DNA of 64,000 nt. Source: Blakeslea trispora. Its lineage: Eukaryota > Mucoromycota > Mucoromycetes > Mucorales > Choanephoraceae. Position numbers and translations under genes: made by a program. Each line of letters opens with the position of its first letter. The first letter of the stretch is position 1. Shown here one piece after another: positions 47,622 to 60,050 of this stretch. The notes under the pieces were generated by a model that ran no database searches, was not told the DNA's origin, and saw only the letters and a list, made by a program, of their open reading frames with translations. The DNA is taken from positions 248,001-312,000 of the forward strand of contig JAIWNE010000026.1 of NCBI GenBank assembly GCA_025331445.1. The letters run 5' to 3'.

Positions 47622-49738
47622 TCATGTGTTGTAACCTGCATCAGGCTTCAAAATGGCAGGTACCTTTCTGCCTTCTGGCGCTGATACATCATCGTCTACA
47701 CTATTTGGATTCATGCTAACAAACATTTCGTAGCCTTTTTCTTCTGAAGGTTTCACGATTGTCCCCGGAACAGAAGAAGATGCTCCAAATGGCGAATGGT
47801 ATGGTGGAGCGGGTCGGGTAGGAAGCTCAGTATAGTTTTCTTCAATCTTGTCCCAATCAACTTCCATCAGGTTCATGTCTTGACTTTCTTGTGGATGAGT
47901 CGATGGTTGAGAAGGTAAAGATTGTTTATCGCTTCTCTTTTTCGATTTTCTTCTCTTGACAAAAAAGAACACTGCGACAGCAGTAAGGCCAAACTAGCAA
48001 TAGACAGGTTAAACTCGATTATCTTGTTACATGATTTCTTTACTTACTCCAGCACAAGCAGCAATGATGCCTCCCAATTCACCACCGGTTAGTCTTCTTG
48101 AACTGTTGTCTGGGTTGTCAAAAGAAGAGTTATGAACCTGATATTGTTGTGCAAGACTGATACGCTCAGGATTGGTTATGTCCAGCATGAGTATAGAATT
48201 TGATGGTGTGTTGTTTCTTCCAATGCCCCATATGATTAGAAGAGTATTATTTCCAGTCACTACAGCTATTGAGAAAGTAAGAATGAGGACACAATAAACC
48301 AAGGAAGTAATAGTATATTCAACTCACCTGAATGCTCAGTTCTTTCCAAAGCAGTGCCTGAAGGAGCAGCGATATCGATTCTTTTCCATTCATTGCTATC
48401 AAGGTTCAACACAAAGCAGTACTCGTCCGAGGCTTCATGATCTGTCAATAGAAAACAATATTTACATATGTTTCATTCACTCACCTGTACCGTTTACTTC
48501 TCCACCATACATGATAACATCTCTTTCTGTGCTCGGTGCTATTTAAATAGTCTATTAGAAGCTGCAGTCATTGATTATGTCAAAACAAGATTTACCTAAG
48601 CTAAGAGTATGACTTGTTCTACCATCCTTAGGAATCTGTCCTCCTAAATTAACCGCATTCCATCCACTGATAACAGTATCGAATACCCAGGCTTGTGAGA
48701 GAGGGAACCGTTCACCATAAAGATTACGTACATCATGTTCATTACGGCGAAATACACCTCCAATGAACAAAATTCGGCGATTCTTGGGATCGTAAACAGA
48801 TTTTTGATGAGCAAGAAACTGATGGACCCACGATTCTAATGAGGCACTGATAGTCCATGGCTATATCTTTTATTTTAGAAACTAAAAAGGACAGCCGGTG
48901 GCCAGTCTATCACTTACTTGAAGTGTACTGTTCATTTGAAAATAGGCCACTTGAGTGAATCCAATCACCCTTGACATACTATCAGAAAAAGTAAACTCAC
49001 TGACATTGACACTATAGGTTGTCCAATTGGGATTGATGAATCTAATAAACAAACATCAATCAGCAAACTAGTTGTCAATTGAATAAGGAAATTGTATTTA
49101 CTCCTCATGACCACCATAAAGTGCCATGCCTCTATCAGGTACATAAATAGCTGAGCCAAAGTATCTATTGTACAAAAAAGAAAGAAAAAAAAATGAGGAA
49201 ATAGCCCAAAAATAAGATAATACATATTGGTCTACATCTGTCTAGGGCCATAAGGTGGTTCGGTATAAGGAGTATGTGAACTCCATCTGTTTTCTACTGC
49301 ATCATAAATGATATTTGGGTCTTTCAAGCGCTCGGTTGTATAAGTATATCCTCCATTGAAGAACATGTGCCTGCCGTTACCCATCTCTGCTGACTGTGGT
49401 CTTAGTCGAGGTGATATATCAACGCCATTTGTATTTGAAGTGAGTGTAGTCCATGATGATTGCAGCTCTGAAGCTGATTTGCCTGTAGCATTCGTAAGAT
49501 CTAGCACATTGATCGTATTGTCAAGCGCACTTTGTGTTGCATTAGTAAGTCGATTGCCAAAGAAGCAATATATTTTCCCACTTAGAAATCCACATGCTAT
49601 ACATTTCTTTTTAGTTTCTCGCTTTTTTTTGTAGTTGTTTTAAACGACAGACTATTTACATCTTCCTCCCCAGAATTCTTGTGCCTGAGTATTTGACACT
49701 GTCAATAATAAGGCTAAACTCAGATTGAATAGTTTCAT
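47622..49738 (-). CDS. kelch-repeat type I membrane protein
   Basis: Nine exons (49738-49660, 49596-49236, 49164-49102, 49041-48918, 48860-48596, 48538-48485, 48441-48328, 48265-48048, 47993-47622) join in phase to 549 residues. Signal peptide MKLFNLSLALLLTVSNTQA. The ectodomain is a beta-propeller of kelch/galactose-oxidase style, with blades such as CGFLSGKIYCFFGNRLTNAT, RHMFFNGGYTYTTERL, RGMALYGGHEE, RRILFIGGVFRRNEHDV and DVIMYGGEVNGT. Many NxS/T sites are present. One transmembrane helix (ELGGIIAACAGFGLTAVAVF) is followed by a basic stop (KRRKSKKRSDK) and a 100-residue proline-rich cytoplasmic tail with PTRPAPPYHSPFG. Architecture matches fungal kelch membrane proteins of uncertain role, some linked to cell polarity. 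Gene model is strong; function is inferred. Confidence 0.85.
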
Positions 49739-52151
49739 AATTCTGGAAAAAGAAAAAAAAAAAGGAGAAAAAGAAAGATTATTAGAAAAGACAAGAGCCA
49801 TCTGTTTATAAACCCTCAAAAAAGGATAGCGGGCGCAATAGTACACCAAGACAAAATGGCTATTAACATTTCTGCGAAGTCAATGGTCAAAAACGTTTAA
49901 ACAAGCAGAAATCATAATCCAGTGTGACAAAACGACTGCTCTTGGAAACAAGCTAAACTGATTAGTGCAACTAACTAAAAATAAAGATGGCGCTACTCAT
50001 AAATCAATTGGCTAGTTGTCAGAAGACAATCATCTTTTTGTTTTGGGCTAAGTCAAGCCGACATTACCGATAACTGAGCTTTGGCTGGATGCGTTACGTC
50101 TACCTTTAAATTTTTCTTTGTCAGATTTCAGAGCTTCATTCAAAGATTCAATTGGTCTTTTGTCTGTCTAAGCAGAAATTGGATTAATCTATATTATTGG
50201 GGCTGTCAATTTGAAAGTGTTATCTGTCCTGTTTAATACTTTATAACAGCTTTAGATGACATGATCATACGAGTGCCAGGAAGTCTTATCATTGAAACGC
50301 TTGAGAATATTGAGCTTCCTTCATTAACTAGAGTAACATGCGGCAACTAATTGATTAGAACTGAAAAGATCCCTAGCCTCATATTCTTGTTTTGAATACA
50401 CACTTATAATAAAAACAAAGTAGCATCAAGCACAAGAAGGCTATAACAACAACAACTTTTCTTCAATTAGTCTGTCGGTTGAACACCACTAAGGCACTGC
50501 AAAATCGCTTCAAGAAGAAGCTGAACAGTTGATCATTGGATGCTCACATCGTCTTGAATGAGCGAATGTTTCTCTGCATAGCACATACATTCTCAATCAT
50601 CTTTATGACAGTCGAATGAAGTGATCGTGTCGGTCTACAAGAGTTCTTGTTTAGTGTAAGCGTTGACTTTATAAGCTGGTGTATACGTGTTCTTTTAGCT
50701 TCTTTATATAATTGAATTGAGACTTCATTGAGCTATAAAAAGGACATGTTGAATTCCTTGCATAAGAAGACCAATTGAACAGACAAAAGAAATCGAAATG
50801 TCCCAGATTAATCAATGCTTGCTTGTGATTCAAGAAATACATCTTAACTGACTATTAATTTAATAAGTGTCATATAGGTTTATACGAAGCTTAGTTCGTT
50901 CATCTCTAGTCAGACTGAGAACATCAAATCCATGTCATTTGTGCAGTCACTCAGTCGAGCTTATCAAAGTTTGGAAACACAGTCTTATTTAATCATGGAC
51001 ATGGCAATTGTTGAAGCCAGTCATTCGTTCTTGATCTAAAACTAAAAACTCAAGTTGAATAGCTTTTACCCTCCATACAAACCCAAAAAAAAACTGTCGT
51101 TTTAGAAGAATTGAAGGCATCATGGCTCATTTGATTTTTCTTTTGGGATCAAACATAATATGTGCAAGCAAGTTCCCTTATTATCATGTCATGATATTCC
51201 ATCTTTTCTTTTTTAGACACGAAGAATATTAGTGTATGAGAGGAGGATTTGTCAATGTATTCTTGCTTTCGATTTCTATAGAAACTATATTCATCACAGA
51301 ACTTATTTTCTCTTTGCTTAGAATATGACAATTTTCAAAGGCTAATTTCTCTGCTGTCATGAAACCTTTTTTTTTTTTGTTGCAAGTTCAAGCAAGATGA
51401 AAATAGAAGGTCATTACAAGCAACACCAAAACGAATCATCTCCATCAGTGTCAATCCAGCATAATGTCTTTGATTGGTGCAGAAAACTAAAAGATTGTGC
51501 GGAATTTTTGACTGACAGGAATGATCTTACGTAAGAGAAATTGGTATGAAACATCACTATTTCTGGAAGCATGTGGCACAGTAGTTGCTAGGAAAAAAAA
51601 AGTGAAGCAAAGTAGCAGATGTTGAGATACGATCTACAGAAAACATTGAGTATGCTAGCTTCTTCTTCTTTTGTCTATAGCCTCAGTTTATCATTATTGA
51701 GGATGATTCATGTTCAAGAGATGAGACAGATTTCTGTATTGACAAATTGGATATAAAATAAATCCGACCCCTGGGAGTACAAATAATTTTTTCCCTCCCT
51801 AATTCAGTCTATACAAATGCCCACATTTTTTTGTTCAGTTTAATGTACCAACTCGAACATAACGCTTCGTGTTATGAATTCATTCAAGCAGTAGGAACAG
51901 CTGCTCATGTTTGATATGACAAGCTAAAGCAAACAAAGAAAACCAAAACAGCCTAATTTTCATATTAATTAATTAACAAAAAAGAAACTATTCGTTCCTG
52001 TTTTTTTAATATGATAATGAAATAGATTTAAGCATATAGGGATTGTAAAAGAAAACATTCAATTGATTAATTAGCCAGATGTCTATTTCTTTCTTACATA
52101 ACATCTATTTTGTGCTTTTCGGTATAATGTTGGTAAGATGATTTCTACCGA
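49739..52151. other. 2.4-kb gene-poor region
   Basis: AT-rich. A 43-codon ORF at 51397-51528 (+), with QHNVFDWCRKLKDCAEFLTD, is protein-like and ends in a possible AC|GTAAGAG donor; a downstream partner exon near 51592 would add only a short tail. Nothing else stands out. Confidence 0.3.
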
Positions 52152-52364
52152 ATGAAAATAAAGATATGTATGGCTAGCGTTTATGAGCTTGACTCACATC
52201 TAACTGATATAAAAAAACATCTTGAAATTCTATTGGACTTACTATTGGCTTGCAAAGAGGTGATCGCTAATGATTTCTTGCGCTCAGAGAAAAAGTCCGC
52301 CTACATTGTATGTGAATTTTCTTTTTGAATTTAAAGCTGGATTTGATAGGAGCAACAAGGATGA
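52152..52364 (+). CDS. 56-residue helical protein, unknown
   Basis: Exon 52152-52307 reads MKIKICMASVYELDSHLTDI, then KKHLEILLDLLLACKEVIAN, then DFLRSEKKSAYI. A GTATGTG donor and a TTTGATAG acceptor remove 42 nt and add EQQG before TGA (52350-52364). The leucine spacing suggests one amphipathic coiled-coil helix. A second ATG at 52170 (MASVYEL) may be the real start. The intron is shorter than the others here (usually 50 or more), so the splice is uncertain; reading through adds only a few residues. Size and shape are like small subunits of larger complexes, but no family is recognised. It lies about 380 bp upstream of the methyltransferase gene on the same strand. Confidence 0.4.
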
Positions 52365-52743
52365 CAAGCGAGTACTGTATAGTGTGTGGTGTCCTTCTTT
52401 CTTTCATATATAAAAACTAACTCTTGTTTTTTTTAAAAAAGGAGGAAAATGCCTTTTTTTTTTTATTGATTGCACAACATGTTCCCTTAATCGATGCACA
52501 TTTACTTCTTTCGCCGCTTTACAGTGAAACTTATAGGCGATACATGAAAATGGTGTTGTACATGTGCGTTCAAAACACCTCACATCTGGAATCGAAAACC
52601 CTGAAGCGGTGATTGATAATTATGGATAAAAAGAGAACGATGTTTCCCTTTTTTTTTTCTTTTCTGCTTTCGTCATTTGTTTAGACGATTACCATCAAAC
52701 TCGAATTAAGCATATCCTTTCTCTAAAAGAAGAACGCAACTTT

Positions 52744-54123
52744 ATGCCGTTTTCAGTACGACACCGAAACAACGCTACTAAAAGTACAACAACCTCCATC
52801 TCGAAAAGGTATGTTGAACAGCCACATGCCATCGAGAAAAAAGAAGCCATATTGAATCAAAAAACTTAAGCAGTACTATATGTGGAAGAGATCAGGCTGC
52901 TCGAGACTTGTTTGAAGATGAGGACGCCAGTCCGTCTTCTTTGGAGCCAAAATTTCCAGTTCGGCATAAAGAATTTATTGAAGGTAGAAATTATCAAAAA
53001 ACAACTCGGCCTAATGAACAGTTCTTACCGTGTGATGATGAAGAAATTGAGCGCTTACAAATCAATCATTTGCTGTTCAAGTAAGTAGTGCAGCAAAAGA
53101 AAAAACCTTTGTGTGCGAAATGCGCTTAAATTAAGTCTCATTTTCTTTGTAGGTCATTGTTTGTTACTCCTTATTTTTCACCTGTCGAAGGCTTATTGAA
53201 ATCCGGTATTAAAGTTCTGGACGTAGGGTAAATAAAATTTCATGTTTGATGTATTCTAGCATGTACATATTTATATTTGTATATATGTATATATGTATGA
53301 AATTGACATATTGATTGATAGGTCAGGTCCTGCTTGGTGGCTAACTGTAATGTCAATCAAATTTCCATGAAAGAAATGAGCCATGATATTTACATTCTCT
53401 TCTAATATAGGACATGGCTATTAGCTATCCCAACTCATACTTTGTTGGTGTTGATACTGTCATACATCCTACAATTCCTCCTACCAACTGTCATTTGAAG
53501 ATCCATGATTTAACCAAAAAATTGCCATTTCCTGACAGTACCTTTGATTTTGTTACCCAGCATGATGCACTGTTTCGCTACAGTAAAGCCGATTGGGAAG
53601 CAATATTACCTGAGATCGTTCGTGTTGTGAAACCAGGTGGATACATAGAGCTTGTGGAGCCATCGGGTGTAATGCAAGATATTGGTCCAAATATGTCCAT
53701 TTGGATGATGCGATGTAAAAAAAATAAAACACGATACCAATAGCTCAAGTGAACTTACTTTTCTCTTCTATAGTAACAGTCTCTTTGCAGACAAGAAACA
53801 TCAACCTAAAGACAGCTTCTCAGTTACAGTCAATGCTCGAGGAATTCAAGGAAGTTGAAATTATAGAGGACTCTCATCGATCGGCACCTATTGGATGGTA
53901 CGGCAAGACAGGCGATATCATGCTTGAATGCTTAGAGCGATTGTTTGATGCAATTAAACCAAAGATATGTGAGGATTGGTCCATGAGCCCTGCTAAATAT
54001 GACAAGCTTGTGGAGACAGCATCTGCCGAATGCAAAGATTTCAGAAGCTGGACAAACATTCACTTTACCTATGCCAGAAAGAAACAAACAACTGATTCGT
54101 CTTCATCATCTACTTCGTCATAG
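52744..54123 (+). CDS. SAM-dependent methyltransferase (class I, Methyltransf_11/25-like)
   Basis: Exons 52744-52808, 52871-53080, 53153-53227, 53322-53346 (25 nt), 53411-53714 and 53774-54123 give 342 residues. A disordered Ser/Thr-rich start precedes the fold. Motif I is KVLDVGSGPAWWLTDMA, where relatives have D-x-G-C-G-P-G-x-W; the 25-nt exon supplies most of it, and the usual GxGxG is GSGPA here. Motif II acidic residue is in YFVGVDTV. Post-I is LPFPDSTFDFVTQHDALFRY. Motif III is EIVRVVKPGGYIELVEPSG. The C-terminal cap has RSAPIGWYGKTGDIMLECLE. A tail of Ser residues ends the protein. The family is expanded in Mucorales and related to LaeA-type and TAM-like enzymes; the substrate is unknown. 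Confidence 0.85.
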
Positions 54124-55171
54124 TGCACTTCTTTCTACATATCATCTATCTATTCCCATTTTTTTTTTGTTATTTAGATTTGTTATTTATATCACTATAT
54201 AGTTTATGTATTATATTTTTAATCTGTTATCCACTTTTTTATCCTTTAAAAAAAGACTATTACACTATTTGGTTCCTTTAGAAAAACCAGAATAAAAAGA
54301 TCTCATCTATTGATTGAAAAGTAAGTCAATTGAACAAAAAGTTGGATTGTTACTTGTTGAAAAAGATACAGTCTAGATAGCATAGCAATTATTAATGGAA
54401 GATTTTGTGATTGCTTTTTGTCACTTTGTTGTGTTCTTCTGGTTGTACTATATAATTACTTTGACTGATCTATCTAGTTATGTTTCCAGGCATAGCATAT
54501 GTTTTTCATGTTTTTTTTTATTATTGTTTTACTACATATTATTTACAGAAAAACTTTTACAAAAAACCTTATATCTTTCTGAAAAGAAGGACGAGTGAAA
54601 GAAAGAGAGTTGCGAGAGAAAGGAACTAGTATAGAAGAAATAAAGAAAGATAATAACAGTAAAAATAAGTAAAGAAAGCGAAGTGGCTTGTTACTAAAGA
54701 AAAAGAAGGCAAGATCAAGTTGTACACGTATAAAGGCATATAGTATTTACATTTCTACTTAACTTATTGTCTTGCTTCCTGATTTCGTCTATAGTTCCTT
54801 TCCTTTAACTCTCTCTCTCTTTCTTTAAGAGGGTGGGGGGAGGGAAGTGGAAAGATATATTACAATTAATAAAAAGGAGGGGGAAGTAGGGTAAGGAATA
54901 AGAAACTTTTAGAAAAGCCGAAAGAATAAAATGTATGTAGTAATCTAGTAAACAAGGTGACATAGCTATATACAATATGCCTTGCTTTTTTTCAATCTCT
55001 TTTGCCCTCTTTTTCTTTTTTTACACCCTTAGCCTTTTTACCCTTCTTCCTTTCTTTGATGTAGATTTTTTTTGTTGATTGTGGTGATGATGGAAGGTAG
55101 TGTTGTTCTTGTCTTTTTTTCTTTTTTTTTGTTGTTGTTATTATTGTTAATTGCGAAATGTTCTTTTCTTG
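54124..55171. other. 1-kb convergent intergenic region
   Basis: Between the methyltransferase and poly(A) polymerase 3' ends. T-rich with G/A runs; it includes (TTG)n near 55128 and likely both polyadenylation regions. No gene seen. Confidence 0.35.
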
Positions 55172-56747
55172 TTAGACACTTGAGGTAGTCATAAGCAAGG
55201 ATCCATTGGTGTTATTTGATCTACTGGATATACTCGATTTGTTGTTTTCTGTGGTGTTCTTGTTGATCATCTTATTGGATGTTTTTGGCTTTTTGTTGAC
55301 ATTTTTTTTGACGGTTTCATTGAACGTATTGATTGGTTGACTACGGTGATTATGTTGATTCCTAATACCCTTATTAGACATATTTACATCATTTATCTGT
55401 GCTGCTGAAACAGGTTGAAGCTTAGGTGATGGAGACTAAGAGATAGAGTTAGAAAAAAAATTTTTCTAAAGTTTCAGAACAATGTGTTTTCTTGGTTCAG
55501 GAAAGCCCTGTAGACATTACCTTGGATAATGCACGCTTTGACATGGGAGATGCACTAGACGACTTATTGCGTACCTCCTCTGGTAGGTTGGAGCATTTCA
55601 CATTCTCGACAATAACACCCATATGATCATTATCGTATTCAGGCCAACTCTTGATAGATCGGTTGAATTCACAAATGGGTCGAGTTAAATCTAATGTACG
55701 TGAATCTATAACAGTAAAGAAAAGGATAAATACGATAGAGCTAAATGATATTGTCGTTTTTGTTTTACCTGATCGCATACGAATGTAAAGACCAAGGTAG
55801 AAAGTCTTGGTATAAATCTTGGCGGGTTTTCTTCTTCTGGCTGTTTGACTAGGTGTAAAGATCTGTCCATGCGTCACAGCCCAGACGTCCTCTGATGTCT
55901 GGCAGAGATGTTCTCTTTTCAATCCGTGTACATAAGGATGAACGAGTGCAATAGCAGGTACAGTCTCAAGCTTAGTCACAAGCAACCGAATCTTGGCTTC
56001 GACAAAACCGGACCAGCTCAAAAACCCATGGTAATTGTCACAACTCACAACCACTTGTAGATAATACTTGTAGTTTTGAAAGAAAGTGTGAGGTGAGAAC
56101 AGATGGGACCAAGTGGCTTCGCCCTTTAGGATTTGATCAACAATGTCATTGGCGATTGCAAATTCACCTAGAATAATGCGCTGTGTAGATGCTGTTACGT
56201 TATGGGTGGCACACATGCTAGGATAAGAAGGCGTGATGACAGGCATTCGGTGAGATCGGTCTACCATATTCACGCGATTGTTCCATGGTCTTAGGGAGGA
56301 GCTTAGAGGGGGGCCATCTTCAATGTGTCTCAACATGACAGGTGCTGCTGCCCAGTTCCACTCGGTCATAATGCGAAAGAACTTGCTAACAACTACACTA
56401 GCTGTAGCGTTCGGATACAGTTGACAGACGCGGGCAACTAAGATGGCCCATGCTACACCACCAAAAAAGCCAAGTACATTGGAATAAATGGCTCTTCGTT
56501 CAGCCCATAATTTGATACAACGTAATGCAATACGGAATGTCTCGAGATTGGGTACTAGGCTCATGATATCTTCAGCTACACGAGTACCATTGATGCTACG
56601 AACACATTTGTCGTCCAAACCAACCAACAAGCTTGAATTCTGCAGGTTGACATTTGGTGGAACTTCAGCCAAAGTTAGTCTTGCACACACTAAATCGATC
56701 TAATACCAAAAAAAAAGAGAGAGGTACCGTTTTATATTTTACTCAAG

Positions 56748-56778
<31 letters not shown>

Positions 56779-57510
56779 GTGTGTAAACAAACTTACTGAA
56801 ATATCTTTATATTTGAACTTGATGACGGGTACAAACGAGTCAGGAACAGGCTAAAAAAAAATAAAGAGGTAAGGATGATGAAATCAAGTATTAGATTCCT
56901 TTTTTTTTTTACCATAATATCAGATATGCAAGAAGTTGACTTTAACAGTTCCAACATATCTACAAAGAAATCACGTCTTTCAACAAGACTAGGTACAACA
57001 CATAGTGTATCAATATCTGCATCTAATATACAAATACATATATAGTTAGCACATGAAAACTTATTCCAGTATGTTTGCTTTTGTCTCTCTTCAAGAGATG
57101 ATCAAATATTACCAATTGAATTGACACCTAACTTATAGCTGCCAAAAGTAAAGACAGCACCACCTGCTCTTTCTGCTCTTTCTTTTGACAATCCTTTTCT
57201 TTGGCAAACCATACGTACAAACTGCTTTGTAATTTCCTCTAAATGTCGTAAAGCGAATTCTCTATATTAAATATAATAGAAATTATCAGTCATTTGCAAT
57301 ATCTAAAGACAAAAAGATCAGAAGAAAAAGAAGAAGATTTTTTTTTTACCTCTGTTGAACTCTCTCGGGAGGTTCATACATATTATTTTGTTGGAGACAT
57401 GATTTTAAAGAATTGGTCATGGCGATATCTGTCGTGGTAGGAAGCTGGAGAGAAAGTGGCTGTGAAATGCCTGGGTATTTCTGTATACGCATATTATCAA
57501 TGCTATACAT
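55172..57510 (-). CDS. PAP1: poly(A) polymerase
   Basis: Adds poly(A) tails to mRNA 3' ends in the nucleus. Exons 57510-57350, 57261-57113, 57022-56913, 56850-56797, 56699-55769, 55705-55521 and 55435-55172 give 617 residues if translation starts at MYSIDNMRIQKYPG; a start 18 nt later is also possible. The nucleotidyl-transferase signature is FTFGSYKLGVNSIDADIDTL, with the G-S and the DxD catalytic pair split across an intron; the third Asp is in KDISIDLVCARL. Then come FRIALRCIKLWAERRAIYSN, the central-domain GFFGGVAWAILVARVCQLYP, PVITPSYPSMCATHNVT, and the RNA-binding domain (CDNYHGFLSWSGFVEAKIRL, HPYVHGLKREH). The C-terminal tail is a basic, Asn/Ser-rich disordered region of about 100 residues. 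An (AT)n run (56748-56775) lies in intron 4. Confidence 0.94.
56748..56775. repeat. (TA)n microsatellite in PAP1 intron 4
   Basis: 28 bp of alternating T and A inside an intron. Likely variable in length between strains. Confidence 0.8.
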
Positions 57511-58000
57511 TTGTTGAATAGGGGAAAGGATCGAGAGAAAGGCAGAGAAGAAAAAGAAGAGAAAGAGAGAGAGAGAAAAAGAGCGAAAAGACAAGAGAAA
57601 ATAAAAAATAAATAAATAGACTTCTTTCTGACCTTCAAAATATGTCATTGACATTAACTCTTATTGGTAGTTTCATAAAGTCACAAAAAATTATAATATT
57701 TTATAGCCAAACAAAAGAGAGACTGAGAAAAATAAGGCAAGAACCCCCTCCACCTCGAACTCACTTTAGAGCATAAAGGCAGTCGACTAATATTAAGGTA
57801 ATACATGATCATTCAATCTATCTTGTCCTAGCCGTTTATCTCTCTTTCATACACACAATTTTTCTTCTTCTTCTTCTTCTATTGCTTATGTACACACCTG
57901 TTGTTTTTTATTTATATTTTATTGAAGACTCTGTAGTTTTTTTTTTCCTTTTTCTCTCTTTTTTTTTTCTTAACCAAAAAATAGTGAGAAGAGTCGAATC
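57511..58000. other. divergent promoter region PAP1 / U1-70K
   Basis: 490 bp between two divergent RNA-processing genes. CT-rich tracts lead into both starts, and the GA-rich run 57520-57600 is the poly(A) polymerase 5' leader. Possible shared regulation is inferred only from position. Confidence 0.35.
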
Positions 58001-59150
58001 ATGACGGACAAACTTCCTCCCAACCTTCTTAAGCTATTTGCACCTCGTCCACCTCTACCTTATCTTCCTCAACTTGATAAAGATCCAGAGAAACGCGTAG
58101 GCTGTATTGTTGATGGCATCGCGTCCTATGTTGATCAACTTAAAAACTATGACCCTGATTATGTGCCTTGGAAGACTTTAGAAGAGAAGCGCAAAGAAAA
58201 AGTAAGCAGTATCTTGTTGACTTGATGTTGCTTGTTCCTAATATTTTTTTTTGTTTCTTATAGGCAGAAGCAAAGCGAAAGCAAGCCGAAGCAAATTTGA
58301 AAGAAAAAATGGCAGAATGTAAATGAACGTCTTTAACTAGTTTTTGAATTCGGACCATTGATATCAATTTTATACTAGATGATCCCGAGAAAGACCCCAA
58401 TATTGATGGCGATCCATTCAACACTTTGTTTGTGACTCATTTGAGTCCTGAATTGACTGAAAGCGATTTAGCTAGAGAGTTTGAATTGTATGGACAGATT
58501 AAAAAGGTAAAGAAAAAAGAAAGAAGAGGCCTTTATGTGCTTTACCATAAAGCATGTTATTGATTAGTTTTTTTTTATTTAAAAGATTCGTCTTGTACGT
58601 GACCAAGAAGGAAAATCTCGTTGTTATGCTTTTATAGAATTTGAGAGAGAAAAGATATGCGAGGTAAACAAAAGAAAGAGAGAGAGAGAGAGAGGAGAAA
58701 GAAAATAGTGTTGCTATGGTAACTAACTCTTGATGTTTCTTTTTTGTAGCGGCATACAAGGACGCAGATGGCTTGAAGATCTTGGGTCGTCGTATCCTTG
58801 TTGATGTTGAACGTGCTCGTACTGTGAAAGGATGGAAACCCCGTCGATTGGGTGGTGGTCTTGGTGGAAGAGAACAACAGAAAAAGGCAGCATCCATGCA
58901 TCAGCAACAACAACACCAACATTCAAACAGCCAAAGTCGCGACAGATACCATGACCGTGATCGTGGACATAGAGGCAGCAACTATGGATACAATCGAAGA
59001 GATGATGACAGAAAGAGATCTCGAATGCGTTCCAGAAGTAGATCCCCAAGAGGTTACAACAATAGAGATCGAGGCGATAGATACGGAAATGGCGGCGGAG
59101 GTCGCAGAGACCGATCAAGAGATCGTATGGGTAGAAGAGATAGATATTAA
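58001..59150 (+). CDS. SNP1: U1 small nuclear ribonucleoprotein 70 kDa (U1-70K)
   Basis: Binds stem-loop I of U1 snRNA for 5' splice-site recognition. Exons 58001-58201, 58264-58318, 58379-58506, 58586-58663 and 58750-59150. The N-terminal U1-70K segment has [20 protein letters not shown] and [14 protein letters not shown]. The RRM has [20 protein letters not shown] (RNP2 LFVTHL) and CYAFIEFE (RNP1). Then come [38 protein letters not shown] and an Arg/Asp/Ser/Gly-rich tail. The frame does not carry through: GAG|GTAAAC at 58663 is phase 0, but exon 5 needs two bases (CG) to complete a codon (NCG GCA TAC). One base is missing at the junction. It is either a sequence error, a true frameshift, or a non-standard splice. 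All other junctions are clean. Confidence 0.85.
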
Positions 59151-60050
59151 AGTTTGGAACATAAAAAAAAAGAAGGACAAAAAGAAAAAGCGTCGCATAC
59201 CTATTTTGTATACATCTTTTTTTTTATTCTCTTGCAAAACATCTCCTCCTCCTTCCCATTTCTTTCTGAATTAGTGCCTCATCTACCTTCATCTCTTTCC
59301 TTTGTCCCTCCCTCTCTGCTCATTCATTGTATACACAAGCAACACATGTCGCATTCTCTCTTTTTTTCCCTTTTTTCTTTTTTTTTTATTACTTATAAAT
59401 AATTCTACATATGGAGCCCAAAAAAGGATGAATCACTAGTTGAACAAAAGATTGAGAGAGAGAGGTACCGATGGTTAGACCTTAATAAAGCAAAAAAGAA
59501 AAAAGAAAAAGAGTGTGTACAAGAATGATTAAACAAAGATGCTTCCTGCTACAAAAGTATAATCAACACTCAATGTATGCAAGTTTATCTTGTGCGTATT
59601 GATTCAATTGGTCTACAAGAGGATTATTTGCTCTATTTCGCTCATTCACGGCTCATCAAAAGAAAAAAACAAGATCAACTGGCTCAAAAGAAGCCTGCTA
59701 ATTTCTCTAATTTTTCAATGACCAAAGCTTGTAACAAGGCCAACTAATTGGCCTAGTTGATACAAACATACAAATCGCTTGGCAGAAAAGAAGAAGAAGA
59801 GAAACAATACTTTTCAGTTGTATTGAAATATACAACCTGTTGGTCTTATTTTATATGATGATAGAATTAACAAACCTTCTTCATCCAATGCCTTTTTTTT
59901 TTCTTTCTCGGAGAACTAAAGTCCGATCTTAATCTCTTACCTTTTGTAGTACCTTTCTTGTAATATATTTATACAGGCAATTAAGAGTTCCTTTTTTTTT
60001 TTTCTTCTTTTCTATTTCTCACTGCTTTCGTTTTCTTTTTCAAGAACAAA
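59151..60050. other. intergenic
   Basis: 900 bp between tandem (+) genes; the 3' region of U1-70K is T/C-rich, and the right end is the IML2 promoter with T runs. No gene recognised. Confidence 0.35.
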
